A stretch of 64,000 nt of DNA from Breviolum minutum Mf 1.05b.01. Its lineage: Eukaryota > Sar > Dinophyceae > Suessiales > Symbiodiniaceae. The translations under genes and the position numbers were made by a program. The stretch spans positions 344,220-408,219 of the forward strand of contig DF239028.1 of assembly GCA_000507305.1 (NCBI GenBank), written 5' to 3'. The notes under the pieces are model-generated. The model saw only the letters and a list, made by a program, of their open reading frames with translations. It was not told where the DNA came from and ran no database searches. Positions within the stretch are counted from its first letter, which is position 1. Each line of letters opens with the position of its first letter. Below, one piece after another: positions 39,532-50,518 of this stretch.

Positions 39532-40326
39532 GTGAGTGTATATATATGGTACATAGTGCATATGTTTACCCTGGGACCCTGGAAAATGAAAAAAAGATGG
39601 CCAAGAGAGATAGGATCCATATGGGACTGGTACATTTAGCTGCATTTAGCTTAAAAATCAAACATGTAGGTATAGAAATACCAATTACCATACATTGATG
39701 CTGGTATGGGATATATTTTTTTGCCTCCCAGATACATTGGGAAAGTTTGTTGATTAGATTGATCAGCTCCTCCAAAGATGACATCGTTGCTACAACTTCC
39801 TGATGAATTCAACTTGGACCCTACATTGCACAGAGCCACTGAAATCGTGAGTTCATTCTGAGGGTGCCCCTGCGCCTATCAACACCAAAGTTTCAGCAAA
39901 TTTGGGGTTGGGAGATGGTAAATTGAGTAATTGTAGGTGGTACGTCTGGTATGTTAACTTGGATGCTTCGAAAATTCTATGTCAGTCGCTAGATTTTCGG
40001 CTCCTTGAGGCTACAACGGGACATCACAATTTGCGACCAACCCAACCCGACACTGCTGCAGAAAAAACACAACCCTTTTCAGTAGGGCTAGATAAAGGGG
40101 GAATGCTTCCCCTCGAAAAGTTGTTTCTTTCAAGTTTTGCAGCGATATGGAAAATTCCTACCAGAAAACTCATGAATCTTGCGGTGTGAAGCAGTCCTGC
40201 TTTCTATTGGGCAACCCCCAATAGTTGTGTAATGTTGTGTCTCAAAGTTGAGGAAACTTCCAGATTCGCTGCCAAAATGCGCACTTTAGGGAAAGACACC
40301 ACAACCTTCGATGATTTCTGGCCGCA

Positions 40327-41682
40327 ATGGCCGCCATGCCCTGCGAAGTGAAAGTGAAGACCTTAGAAGGTGGTGTCCTCACCGTTGAAGTAGTGCCCAC
40401 AAACACAATCGAAGAATTGAAGGCAATGCTTCATGAAAGGAAGCATTGTGCAGATCCCATTGAGCGCGAAATCCTCAAAGTAAAGATCATGGCAGACGGA
40501 TTGTTAGTGGATGATGAGCAGACGCTGGAGTCTGCAGGGCTGTTGCATGCAGAATCAGAAATAACTGTCATCTACACAAAAAACGAAGTTGACGCCGCAA
40601 CAAAAGATGACATCCAGGGAGGGGGCCTCTTCCAAGTCAACATCCCATCCTCTCTCACTGAAATTCCTCCTCGAGCCTTCCAATATGACGATCGAGTGGT
40701 CAAGGTGGTCATCCCCGGGTCTGTCACGTCTATTGAGGGAAGTGCCTTTGAAGGTTGCTGTTCTTTGGCGGACATCACTATTCCCGATTCTGTGACGGAA
40801 ATTGGGGACTTTGCCTTTCACGCTTGCCATTCTTTGGCAAACATCACTATCCCTGAGTCTGTGACCTTTATTGGGACATTTATCTTTAAAGATTGCTTGT
40901 CTTTGACGAGCATCACTGTCCCTAAGTCTGTGATGGACATTCGGGTCCACACCTTTGCAGGATGCGGGTCTTTGGCAAAAATCTCTATTCCCAAGTCTGT
41001 GACAACCATTGGGGACTTTGCCTTTGAAGGTTGCAGTTCTTTGGCAAATATCACTATCCCCGAGTCTGTGACGTCTATTGAGCCCTTTATCTTTAAAGAT
41101 TGCGAGTCTTTGACAAGCATCACTATCCCTGAGTCAGTGACATGCATTGGGGGAAGTTCCTTTGAAGGTTGCAGTTCTTTGGCAAATATCACTATTCCCG
41201 AGTCTGTAACTTCTATTGGGGGCAGTGCCTTCAAAGATTGCAAGTCCTTGGTGAGCATCACTATTCCGGAGTCTGTGACGTCCATTGGAGGACGTACCTT
41301 TAAAGGTTGCAAATCCTTGGCAAATGTCACTATCCCCGAGTCTGTGACGTCCATTTGGGACAGCGCTTTTGAAGGTTGCAGTTCGTTGGCAAATATCGTT
41401 ATCCCCGAGTCTGTGACGTCCATTCGGGCAAATGTCTTTGAAGGTTGCGGTACTTTGGCAAATATTGTTATACCCGAGTCTGTGACGTCCATTGGGGGCA
41501 GTGCCTTTCAAGGTTGCAGTTCTTTGGCAAACATCACTATTCCCAAGTCTGTGAATTTTATTGGGGAAAGTGCCTTCAAAGATTGCAAGTCCTTGACAAA
41601 CATCACCATTCCTGAGTCTGTGAATTTTATCGGGGGAGATGCCTTTGATAACACGCTGGAGGTAGAAAGACGTCATGTCTAA
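40327..41682 (+). CDS. Ubiquitin-like domain fused to BspA-type leucine-rich repeats
   Basis: Single intronless frame of 451 codons. The ATG in GCCGCAATGG was chosen as the first in-frame start; a second ATG follows three codons later. Residues 4-84 resemble a ubiquitin-like fold (VKVKTLEGGVLTVEVVPTNT at the start, an LxVDDEQTLESAGL turn near 60-72). Residues 106-451 are 15 units of 23 residues with consensus IPESVTSIGGSAFEGCSSLA-NIT (LRR_5/BspA type); the first is diverged and the last truncated to 451. Such LRRs make a curved protein-binding surface and are common in protists. The ubiquitin-like head suggests a link to proteasome or ubiquitin signalling, but that is inference. No signal peptide or membrane segment. 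Intronless among intron-rich neighbours, which fits retroposition; no spliced-leader relic seen upstream. Confidence 0.9.
   Translation: MAAMPCEVKVKTLEGGVLTVEVVPTNTIEELKAMLHERKHCADPIEREILKVKIMADGLLVDDEQTLESAGLLHAESEITVIYTKNEVDAATKDDIQGGGLFQVNIPSSLTEIPPRAFQYDDRVVKVVIPGSVTSIEGSAFEGCCSLADITIPDSVTEIGDFAFHACHSLANITIPESVTFIGTFIFKDCLSLTSITVPKSVMDIRVHTFAGCGSLAKISIPKSVTTIGDFAFEGCSSLANITIPESVTSIEPFIFKDCESLTSITIPESVTCIGGSSFEGCSSLANITIPESVTSIGGSAFKDCKSLVSITIPESVTSIGGRTFKGCKSLANVTIPESVTSIWDSAFEGCSSLANIVIPESVTSIRANVFEGCGTLANIVIPESVTSIGGSAFQGCSSLANITIPKSVNFIGESAFKDCKSLTNITIPESVNFIGGDAFDNTLEVERRHV
40642..41679 (+). repeat. 69-bp coding tandem repeat (LRR units)
   Basis: Fifteen 69-bp units, each one LRR. 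Units from about 41040 on share long near-identical blocks (for example CCCGAGTCTGTGACGTCCAT), showing recent expansion or homogenisation; the 5' units are more diverged. The antisense strand is open through much of it because of the periodicity. Confidence 0.9.
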
Positions 41683-42140
41683 CTCTGCTGCTACTGTGGA
41701 GCTTACTTTGTCAAGTTTGGCAGCAGCTTCCATTGGCCAATCTAAGTTATATTTCAACTTGATCATCACGAACTCGGAGGCCAAGCAAAAGAGCCGATGA
41801 CCGATGACTGTTCAACACACTGAAATGTGGTTTAGGATTAAGGGATATGTATCCCCTGGCCCAACGCCAATAATCTGCAAATCCACCTGACAAAAAGACA
41901 TGCTTGGAAGACAGCCCTTTTTATTTTATTTTTTTTTGGGGGGTTGCCTTTAAAACGCCCCTTTTTTATCCTTTTTTTTGAGGCCAGTTTGTAAACCTTT
42001 GAGCGTAAGCCGGCCTATATTCAAGTCACGCATCCCCTTTGTAGCAGATGTGTTGGACCGAGGCCAGCGTAAAAATTGCCAGAATGTCTCGGAAAAAGTT
42101 TCAAAATTGCAGGCCATGACCAAGACACATTCTAAATCAT

Positions 42141-42250
42141 CATATGGGGGTTTCCTAAAATGGTCGTACCCAACAACCATGGGTTTTCCTACTAAAAATG
42201 ATCATTTTGGGGTGTTTTGGGGGTACCACCATGTTAGGAAGCCCCCATAT
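42141..42250. mobile_element. Hairpin family B', copy B6
   Basis: CATATGGGGGTTTCCTAAAA ... TTAGGAAGCCCCCATAT, almost identical to B5 through the core. Confidence 0.85.
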
Positions 42251-42398
42251 CATAGAACATGTATACTTAGGATTATCAAAGGATCCCATATCACAAGCCG
42301 TAAATGAATGCCAAAGAGATCCATATATAACAATGTCACATAATCAATTAACCACGCTGTCCCTAAGGTTCGATTGGTGGCTTGGTTCAAAGATTTAC

Positions 42399-42500
42399 AC
42401 TCCCTCCTGCAAATGAATGGTTGGAATACGATCGTTTCCTTTTGGGGCTGGTAGGCCTATTTTCAAGGGCGAACTTGCTGTTAGTTTCAGGGAGGGTAGA
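42399..42500. mobile_element. Hairpin family C, copy C10
   Basis: CACTCCCTCCTGCAAATGAA ... GCTGTTAGTTTCAGGGAGGG. Core GGAATACGATCG matches the inverse core of C13. Directly abuts the RluA exon. Confidence 0.75.
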
Positions 42501-42501
42501 C

Positions 42502-42634
42502 TTGCCATGTTTCAAGGCTACAGTGTTCACCGCGATGCTGTGAGTTTGTTGGCACTGCGTATTGCCACGGGCCGTCGGCATCAGATTCGAATTCACCTTG
42601 CCGCCATTGGCTGCCCGACCTTTAATGATGCCTT
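42502..42634 (+). CDS. RluA-family RNA pseudouridine synthase exon, GRRHQIRIHL
   Basis: Reads LLALRIATGRRHQIRIHLAA then IGCPTFNDAL. This is the conserved C-terminal part of the RluA/RluD catalytic domain (L-x-T-G-R-x-H-Q-I-R-x-H-L-x-x-I-G-x-P), which isomerises uridine to pseudouridine in rRNA or tRNA. The catalytic aspartate (HRLD) exon was not found upstream. The exon ends in phase 2 at a GTATCT donor. Its 5' border is unclear because hairpin C10 abuts it. Confidence 0.75.
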
Positions 42635-43154
42635 GTATCTTGGCGACCTTAGGGGGTTGCAGATGTCAAAAGAGACCAGAAAATTCATCCCAAATTCTGT
42701 TTTGACCCCAAAAAATTGAGTTGACAATGTTTAGATACATATCATATCAAATTACAGTTTTATATACAGCACAACATCCAGAAACGCACTCAAAGCGGAT
42801 ATGGTAAGACAGGCATAGGGCAGCCAGATATGGAAAGTGCCAGGCAGAACATTCAGCTTAGAACTGCCAACTGAGTTTAGTCTGATTGTTCTTGATTGTG
42901 GGTCACATTTGAAATCGATATAATATCCTATTTCCATTTCCAAATTCCTACTCCAAGTTCCAGTAGGATGATTTTCTGCAAGTTGCTTGCAGATCTTGCC
43001 CGGTAAGCTCAAATAGCAGAGCTTAATTCAGCATGGTGATTGATCATTACTTGCCTCTAGTGAACCAATGTATGTATATATTAAATATCAATATATTTAT
43101 ATATATATATATATCTACCCCATCCCGGGGAGTTTCTGGAACATTTGCCGGTAG

Positions 43155-43235
43155 GTATACCAGTGCAATGGTCAAGCTTGAAGACCAGCAGTTTTGCCGT
43201 AGAAATATGTTACACCGCCACTTGGCATCATCGTT
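43155..43235 (+). CDS. RluA-family exon, CRRNMLHRH
   Basis: Acceptor GGTAG; in the phase set by 42634 it reads YTSAMVKLEDQQFCRRNMLH then RHLASSLGS. The first codon restores the family's D-x-L-Y. C-x-R-N-x-L-H-R is seen in dinoflagellate RluA-like proteins as I remember them. 3' border uncertain. Confidence 0.62.
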
Positions 43236-43263
43236 GGGTTCCCCGTGGGTCACGGGGCTTTTT

Positions 43264-43358
43264 CCCATAGGATCGCATTTGACTGGTATATTTGCCTACA
43301 TCCACCATAAACATCTACCAAATGTTGGTAAATATATCAGTCCCATGGATCCAGTGGG
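43264..43358. mobile_element. Hairpin family E, copy E3
   Basis: GACTGGTATATTTGCCTACA ... GGTAAATATATCAGTCCCAT. Lies between two RluA-gene exon candidates. Confidence 0.78.
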
Positions 43359-43429
43359 TTTGCAATGAGTGATGATGATGAACGTCTTTAAAAGAACAGG
43401 CATCATTTTGTAGCAGGATGCTAAGTAAG

Positions 43430-43491
43430 GGAGTCAAAGGCAGCACTGATAGGCCCTTGGGATCTTTTGGATGCATATAAGGATAGTAGAG
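43430..43491 (+). CDS. Candidate RluA-gene exon with GTAAGT donor
   Basis: Reads ESKAALIGPWDLLDAYKDSR, with AGAG-GTAAGT at its end, the best donor in this gene. Membership is inferred from position. Hairpin E3 lies between it and the previous exon. Confidence 0.42.
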
Positions 43492-43711
43492 GTAAGTTTC
43501 AAGCAGCAATCCATGGGACTGGCAGATTCACCATAAAACTCACGTCCCATGAACATGGCAACCTATTGGTAACCAAAAATATCAGTGATATCGATGCTTT
43601 CCCGAAAATGGAATTATTAAAAAAAATACAGTATATATACATATATCTTATGGCGCCTTCCACACAACCCTCCCCCACCAGGAACAAGGATTTAACAAAG
43701 GGTTTCTGCAT

Positions 43712-43911
43712 TTGTTCAGCACCAGTGTTTTGGAAAAAAGGCCTTTAGCTACACCATCATTTCCTGCTGGTGAGATTAAATCTTTTGGGCCCCTTGCCAT
43801 TTCGAAGGTTCTTTGGCTGAGACAGGCTGGGCCTTTACAACCTGAACCTCTCAACGACTCCGGACCGAGGTTATCATTTGGGCTTTATCGATGGGAGGGG
43901 CCAAGCACGTA
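43712..43911 (+). CDS. Candidate C-terminal exon after the RluA exons
   Basis: Reads LATPSFPAGEIKSFGPLAIS, KVLWLRQAGPLQPEPLNDSG and PRLSFGLYRWEGPST before TAG. Protein-like and proline/glycine rich. Start not defined; could end the RluA gene. Confidence 0.42.
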
Positions 43912-44182
43912 GCGTGATGGCCCCAGCCCCTGAGGCACCTTGGCATGTTTTCGGAAAAGAACATACCCCTTGTGCCACAAAGAAAAAAGAACACAGCTGC
44001 CCGGAAATCCCCAAGATTTCCAAGAAAAATGCAGTATACAAAGAATGGTGACCGGTGGCCGTTCCAGCCAAGCATGTTAGCTTGAATTCAAATGGTTTCG
44101 CAAACATCGGACATCGGACAAATGGTGGTGCCCTTGGGATGGTACCCTTAAGAATCAACCTGATATACACCTTATATAATGG

Positions 44183-44280
44183 CTAGATGGTGGTTTCAAA
44201 TATTTTCATGTTTACCCCTACCTGGGGAAATGATCCAATTGGACTAATATTTTTCAGATGGGTTGAAACCACCACCCAGA
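44183..44280. mobile_element. Hairpin family A, copy A5
   Basis: CTAGATGGTGGTTTCAAA ... GGTTGAAACCACCACCC. Ends 33 bp before the exon at 44313. Confidence 0.85.
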
Positions 44281-44312
44281 TGGGTATTTATTGGGTATAT
44301 TTCCCTTTACAG

Positions 44313-44399
44313 GGCTTCCCTATGATTGTATACATCGGACCACCAGGCTTCAATTTGACAATCATGGACCTCCAAGGTGCCGAACACCAACTGTTTAAG
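44313..44399 (+). CDS. Phase-0 exon (29 codons), unknown
   Basis: Acceptor CTTTACAG and donor GTGATT; reads GFPMIVYIGPPGFNLTIMDL then QGAEHQLFK. Exactly 29 codons. Hairpin A5 ends 33 bp upstream. Family unknown. Confidence 0.42.
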
Positions 44400-44687
44400 G
44401 TGATTTTCTTGTTTAGCTTTACTGCTTGGGTAGATCACCGTTAAATCACCATTTGGGGAATATGTCTTGTTTTTATTCCAACCACCTTGAGCAAATCTAA
44501 AAACATGGAGTTTGGAAGACCATGTGTTTGTTTTTGTTCCGCAATGGCTAATGTTCAGGCATCTTCCATGTTTTTTTATTCCCGGAAGGCGCTGCCAAAA
44601 GATCTTCTGAAGATTCAAATCCTTAAGAGAAACTTGTGTTTTCCATTTGTGACCATTTGTGAATGTTCTGCCATACTAGTCACTTAG

Positions 44688-44787
44688 TAACTAGGTGGTG
44701 GTTCAATTTTTGTTTGTTCACCCTTTTTGGGGGAAATGATCCAATTTGATGTTTGTTTTTTTTAAACGTGTTGAAACCACCAACTAG
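44688..44787. mobile_element. Hairpin family A, copy A6
   Basis: CTAGGTGGTGGTTCAA ... GTTGAAACCACCAACTAG, among the best preserved ends. Confidence 0.87.
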
Positions 44788-44952
44788 ATATACGGTATAC
44801 AGGTATACATTTGTGGAGGTGCTGCTATTTTTTTTTGAACCTATACCTGTTGAAACAATGCTGCCTGAAATGAGATGGGACCCCAGGAATTTTAATCAAG
44901 CAGGCTTGAAGGATGACTTCATGAGTTCATGAGCATGGGGGGTTCTACCCAC

Positions 44953-45033
44953 CAGGAAACTAACTTTTTCGCACCTGCAAATGGATGGTTGGAATACTCG
45001 TTCGGAGCGAGCTGTTAGTTTCAGGGAGCGCAG
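44953..45033. mobile_element. Hairpin family C, copy C11 (short)
   Basis: GGAAACTAACTTTTTCGCAC ... GAGCTGTTAGTTTCAGGGAG. Confidence 0.72.
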
Positions 45034-45292
45034 TCGTTTTTTTGGATGTCAATAAAGGGAAACCACTGGTTAAATCAGCCCTTAATGAGGCCGTATTTCT
45101 GGGGGGTGGGGGGTACGTTAGGGAGGGTAGGTTGACCAGCTATAATAGCTGTTTTTTTTTGTTTGGATGTTGTTCTATGCTGAGGAGATGGTGGAACCTT
45201 TGTCACGGATTTCTCCGAAGAATCCTGCCAGTGGCCAGAGGTCTGGTATATTTTTTGTTGGTTTTATATGATGACGGTTATAATCTATGGAT

Positions 45293-45401
45293 ATACCCTC
45301 CCTGAAGCTAACAGTTCGCACATGCCACAAAGCCATTCCAGAAATGGAAAGTCTTCCAACCATCCATTTTCAGGTGCTATGTTAGTTTCAGGGAGGGTAT
45401 T
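45293..45401. mobile_element. Hairpin family C, copy C12
   Basis: ATACCCTCCCTGAAGCTAAC ... GTTAGTTTCAGGGAGGGTAT, about 20 bp of near-perfect inverted ends. Confidence 0.87.
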
Positions 45402-45774
45402 TCTTTTAAATGGTGGAAGTATTGATGCGCCCCCCCTTTACGCTGACACAAACAGATCAAACAGGCTTTAAATATCCTCTTTGGACATCACACAAATCTT
45501 TCAACCGCAGATTGAGGAATGAAGTGGATTTATCATGATGAAGGGTGAGGTTGCTGTTGAATGAGTGAGATGATGATCCTCGTAAGCGCTACGAATAGTC
45601 ACGTTCGAATGTGTGAACTATTCTTTGCGAATGTTTCTTTCTCACTGGCTACTGAGATATAACATGATAAACATTGATAAACCATCATCCGAACTCTTAC
45701 TGTTGCTGGTTGAAATCCTGCATTTGCTTGAACGTGTAATAAGGACCTGTTATGAATGGAAGAAAGGACCTACA

Positions 45775-45942
45775 GTAATTATCAGCCCATCGGACCCAAT
45801 CTCCCAATTTGTCGCGGACACCATGTCCAGGCTCCGGGAAGAGACTTCGTGACCTGGTTACGAATGAAATCATGGCACGGGTGGACTGCAGGGCTGCTTG
45901 CTGATCAACCGGCTTCAGGCTTCTCATCTATAGGCAATATGT
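45775..45942 (+). CDS. Candidate exon, frame uncertain
   Basis: Between ACCTACAG and GTAAGG two frames are protein-like: one reads IGPNLPICRGHHVQAPGRDF then VTWLRMKSWHGWTAGLLADQ, the other IISPSDPISQFVADTMSRLR. The first stays open to the donor and is preferred. Confidence 0.35.
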
Positions 45943-46187
45943 AAGGAAATCATAGGAAATCCCTTTGCACCAAAAATGGCAGTCAGACTGGTGAACCAAC
46001 CTCTTTTTGGGTACCTAAACAATTAATTTGCTAATGGAAAGATGTGGTGTTTTTCACCACATGTTTGATGTTCGACGACTTGGCGATGTCGGAGTTGCAA
46101 CGGCATGTTGCTGTGCCCAAGTTGGGTTTCCCCTTCCAATTCCTCCGAGGATTTCCTTTTCATTTCAGAAAAGGAAGGTACCAACCG

Positions 46188-46300
46188 CACTCCCTGGAAG
46201 CCTAACATGATACAAAAATCATGGTCTGGAAAAGGTATCCCTTCAAATATGTGCTATTATTTGCTAGTTTGAGGTATCAATGTTAATTTCAAGGGTGCAA
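46188..46300. mobile_element. Hairpin family C, copy C14 (diverged)
   Basis: GCACTCCCTGGAAGCCTAAC ... TGTTAATTTCAAGGGTGC. Confidence 0.65.
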
Positions 46301-46339
46301 ATCCAATGATTTCACAGGATCATGAGAGAAGAATTCCAG

Positions 46340-46443
46340 AAGGATATACCCTCCAGAGAACTAACATATCCCCCCAAAATGGCATTTTGAAGATGATGTT
46401 CCTTTTCCCAAGGTGGGATTTGTTAATTCCCTGGAGGGTAATT
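46340..46443. mobile_element. Hairpin family C, copy C15
   Basis: ATACCCTCCAGAGAACTAAC ... TTGTTAATTCCCTGGAGGGT; same subtype as C16 and C17. Confidence 0.83.
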
Positions 46444-46731
46444 GTTTGATGAACTTGCCATTGACATAAGCATCCGGAGTTACAACCTCAAGTGAGAGTT
46501 GTTTTCGGGACATGACGACAGATTGATTGGTCAAAAGAACTTTGCTGTGGACACCAATTGGAGTTCCTGGAAGCCTTCCTGTAAATGATTAGAAGCCAAT
46601 CCAAGGTTTGTTATAGATACAATATCTTGTCCCACAAATACAAGTGGGACGATCCCTAGGGTCTACTTGGGTCATATCTCCCTCATTTCTAGCAATGCCC
46701 GTTGTTGTAGACCTGTTCCATTTCAAAAACC

Positions 46732-46800
46732 CTTGACAGACAATCAACTTTCGAGCTGCTTCGTTTGGGAGCCGTCAGGGCTCTTCTGCAAAGCCGCTAG
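46732..46800 (+). CDS. Short candidate terminal exon
   Basis: Reads DRQSTFELLRLGAVRALLQS before TAG. Helical, armadillo-like in feel, but too short to assign. Confidence 0.25.
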   Translation, partial: LDRQSTFELLRLGAVRALLQSR

Positions 46801-47529
46801 AATCCTGTGTATTAGAGGGAGTGCCGGAGATGATCAATCATAGCATGTCTAGTTGTAGATCTACCCCCACCATGTAGGACTCATGAATCAGCATGCTAGA
46901 GTGCAGATAGGAGAGGAAAGTTGAAAGGATTAGTACAGAGTAGCAAGACCATTATCCCTTGCCCAAACCAAATGTGTTTGATGCACTTCAAAGAGGACCT
47001 TAGTATTTAAACTGTCATTTAAACTGTCGGTTTCACTTATATTGCGCATTTCCATCTCTATGTCATATCTTAGTATGTAGACATATCCAGCGGGTGCAAT
47101 ACTTGGTTTGGTCTCTCAATGCTTGTGTTGGATCACCTAGGACACCGGAGAAGTTCCAGGCATACCATTTTTGAGGTCCAACCATTTCGTCATTGGAATT
47201 CAGATGCCAAAGTTGGGACGCAACAGTTTTAAAAAAGATGCGGCCGAGGGTTCAAGTTGGATGGAGCTGGTCTTATCATCACTTCATCATCCACAAAATC
47301 ATCTAGGATCCTCCGTGAAAAGAACAAACAAGTAAAACATGGTGTGTTAGTGTTAGCAAGTTGTTGTTTTTTAATTCATCGCCCAGGTTTTTAAAATTCG
47401 TTCAGGGGGTTGTCCCCTCATGAAACTTTCATCCACTTTCATCCAAGACTTCAGCCTCTGCAAACATTTTGATGAGAAGTTTTTTGTGAATGTCAAAAAA
47501 GTCAGCTCAGAAAAAGCATACTGTATATA

Positions 47530-47606
47530 TACTTTCCAGGGAACTAACTTATCCCCTTTAAAGGTAGATTTTCCTCTCGATATGGTAGTTCCCAAGAGGG
47601 TACCTC
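47530..47606. mobile_element. Hairpin family C, copy C16 (short)
   Basis: ATACTTTCCAGGGAACTAAC ... GGTAGTTCCCAAGAGGGTAC. Confidence 0.68.
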
Positions 47607-47609
47607 GTG

Positions 47610-49340
47610 TGGTTTTTTGATCGGCCGTCCACGCCCCAGGGATGGCCGGTCCACCACAGCAGAAGGAATCCAAGGGGCAGGTGTCGAAACCTGGAAGGAA
47701 GCTGTGAGGTAAAAGAAAACCTGGTTGAATAGAGGCTTCCCTTCAAAGAAATGATTAAGAAGTGTGCCCTGATAGTGCTACTTTATAGTTGTTTTCAATG
47801 TAGCTTGGTGACTGCTTATGGTTCTAATTCCCAAGTCAGGTTTCGGAAAATCATTGTAGTTCACCCAGATTTCTTACGATGCAGTGCCATGGTGAGCCAT
47901 AGCAAGTGCATTGATTGTTTATTCATTTTTTTTGTCATGCTCAGTTTTACAATTATACTTTTACAGTTCAGATGTGCGCATGATCATATATTCTAAGTTG
48001 ATCCTTGCTTCTATTCCTCCAAAAAAATACAGCGTTTGCTGCCTGCAAAGTTCAACATGTTTGACATGTAGTGCACATTCGCGTTCTGTTCAAAAGCATG
48101 TACCAGCACTTCACCCCTGAGTTTCTGTGAAGTTGCATCTAATCCCCGAGAAAAAAAACAATCAAATCATCCCAATATAACGTTCATGACTGGATGATTG
48201 ATATCATGATATTGTTGGGCATTGCATTGGTGATCTTGGAGGTTTTTTATCAATGCTCCCATCACCGAGCCAGGCGGTGGTCGCAAAAACAGCTGTACGG
48301 CCAAAAGTGTGTCCTTGACCGCATCGATTCTGATAAGGGATCCCAGGGAGTCCAAGCCGACCAAACTGCTTGCCCATTGGTAGTATATAGTAGGGAATCC
48401 TTTATATGAATCATCCCAAATTTACTAAAGACCATTCTTTGTTTGGTCTTGGACTTCCAGGGGGATGCTTAAAAATTGTTTATTAAGTACCACTTAACTG
48501 AACCAATCATCAAACTGTTGGTTGGTAGTTTGGGTTCCTTATTTTATATTACAAATTTACTTTATGTTTCACTTTTTTGTGGAACCTGTTAATTCCACCT
48601 CACGCAATAGGCATGACTACAAATTAAATTGAAAAGGAAAGCGCTTTAGAAAAACAAAAAGAGCGTGTTCCACCGAGGCATGATTATAAACTCGAAGAGT
48701 AAGATTCAACCCTTCCCAAAGCGAAAACGATTGGTACGCTGATTGCTCCTTTTCGATTGCATGCTCACCTGGATTCAGCAAAATTAAATGAGTATATGAA
48801 TGTAGATTTGATTTGATGGTATACAGGTCTTTTTTCATTATGGTACATGTACATCTATTACACTATAGATATGTATGTATATATATATATATATGTGTGT
48901 GCATATGTGTGTAGATTCCATGCTGTTGTTCCATCAGCACCACAGCACCACCGGCTGCTGCAGGGTGACACCACATCGTTTTAGCGCTGATCTTCAAGCA
49001 TGGGGACATAACAGGAGTTTACGTCGGGTTTTGCAGCACAAATGTCAACAATGTCGCGTTTGTTTGGATAGTGTGGCTTTTGTGAAGGATAGATGATTCA
49101 TATTTATATATATAGAGAGAGAGAGAGACTGATTTGTTGTAGTTGCATCACTTAATTGCAACACTTTGTATTTGTGCAATGCGTTTCGTTTACATTCTGT
49201 CTATGATTGTTTTAATGAAGACTGCACGGGTGATAACACAAATGACAGCATTTTGTTGATCCGCATTTTTGTCCTGCGGCCAAAGAGATCAGATTCTCCG
49301 AAAAGTTGATGAAATTCCGGAATTCTACTGGGAAAATTGA
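47610..49340. other. No firm gene
   Basis: Mostly random ORFs. 47620-47708 could encode a short proline/lysine-rich C-terminus (GMAGPPQQKESKGQVSKPGR). ATATAT run at 48876-48896 and GAGAGA at 49114-49128. Confidence 0.4.
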
Positions 49341-49349
49341 ACACAAATA

Positions 49350-49438
49350 GGTAGTTTATCCCGTTATTTAGTTTTATAATCTTTTATGATTCCCAGGTGG
49401 TGCAGGATTTCTTCCATCAACAGTAGTAAACCACCAAC
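49350..49438. mobile_element. Repeat family D, copy D3
   Basis: GGTAGTTTATCCCGTTATTT ... GGTGCAGGATTTCTTCCATC, then AACAGTAGTAAACCACC. Confidence 0.68.
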
Positions 49439-49507
49439 CATTGCCTAAAGTGGGAGTTTTTCAGGGGTTGGATTCGTTGGCTAACTTCGTGTCGGCAGAC
49501 CTGGAGG

Positions 49508-49597
49508 ATGGCAGCCATTGAGAAGGCAAATGCTTTGAGGAGAGAAACTTGGCAGCCGTTGAACTCAGTGTTCCGCCTCCCTTCAACTAATGCATGA
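49508..49597 (+). CDS. Short ORF or terminal exon
   Basis: ATG-initiated 29-codon frame: MAAIEKANALRRETWQPLNS then VFRLPSTNA and TGA. Charged helix. It may continue an exon beginning a little upstream. Hairpin A7 starts 16 bp after the stop. Confidence 0.3.
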   Translation: MAAIEKANALRRETWQPLNSVFRLPSTNA

Positions 49598-49612
49598 GCC
49601 CCTGAGATTTTA

Positions 49613-49712
49613 TCTAGACGGTGGTTTCAAATACTTTTTATTTTCACCCCTATTTGGGGAAGATTCCGAATTTGACTACCATTTTTTCAGATGGGTTGAA
49701 ACCACCAACCAG
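49613..49712. mobile_element. Hairpin family A, copy A7
   Basis: CTAGACGGTGGTTTCAAA ... GGTTGAAACCACCAACC, beginning 16 bp after the small ORF at 49508-49597. Confidence 0.85.
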
Positions 49713-49871
49713 TTATGGTTGGAAGATGAAATTTGCTGGGTTGAAATATTTCTTTTTTTGGGGGGACATGTTCATTGGGGTAACTGTTTTTAACATCAAG
49801 GATTCTGCAAATAGAACTTTAAGGAGAGGCGAAGCTAATTTTGATGTGATTTGGTGCTGCTTCATGGGAAC

Positions 49872-49940
49872 ATGTCAGTGGAGCTGTTTGACGCAGAGGG
49901 CGTGCATTTTTGCACAGTGACCTCACTGTCGATCAAACAG
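49872..49940 (+). CDS. Candidate exon with GTTGAG donor
   Basis: From ATG it reads MSVELFDAEGVHFCTVTSLS then IKQ, ending CAAACAG-GTTGAG. Looks like a first coding exon. Unknown family. Confidence 0.32.
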
Positions 49941-50215
49941 GTTGAGTCAAACGCACAACAAACAAATTAGCGTGTTTGTTGTGTGAAAATTCTCCCTCCA
50001 CACATTTCTTGGATGCTTCTTCCGCTGGAAATATGCTTCAACGTTTGGTGTACATGTTGACCATTTGATGCCAATGGCGGCACCAAGGAAAGAGATGAAA
50101 CTTGTCTTGGTTCTTTCCCCGGAAGGCTGGGTGGGATCCAGCTGTTTTCACACTCGACGGAAGATGATACCTCCTGGAGCAATGTTACCAATGCCTTGAT
50201 AAAAATTAAGCTACA

Positions 50216-50326
50216 TAGGTGGTGGCAACTCAAAGATTTTTGGATTTTTTACCCCTATATACTTGGGGAAATGATCAAATTTGACGATCATATTGTTCTA
50301 AGATGGGTGGTTCAACCCCCAACTAG
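50216..50326. mobile_element. Hairpin family A, copy A8
   Basis: TAGGTGGTGGCAACTCAAA ... GGTTCAACCCCCAACTAG with the longer CCCCTATATACTTGGGG apex also seen in A10. Confidence 0.82.
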
Positions 50327-50518
50327 TAGGTTTTTTCTATGCAGACTTTTCTGTCGACTTTCCATGGAATCTGTATCAGTTCACTGGAATCCCTTAAAGG
50401 CCCCCTTTGACTCGCTCAACAAAAACACAGTCACAAGTCACAAGTTCCATGGGTACTCCGCTTATGTTGATGAGACACTGAACCAAAAAGGTGATTTGTG
50501 CAAAACATAACCCCAAAA

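Noticed and set aside
40555-40950. Antisense 131-codon ORF
   Set aside because: Also a shadow of the LRR gene; low-information repeated residues.
40818-41492. 224-codon antisense ORF, with a further one at 41134-41784
   Set aside because: Shadows of the in-phase 69-bp LRR repeat on the + strand.
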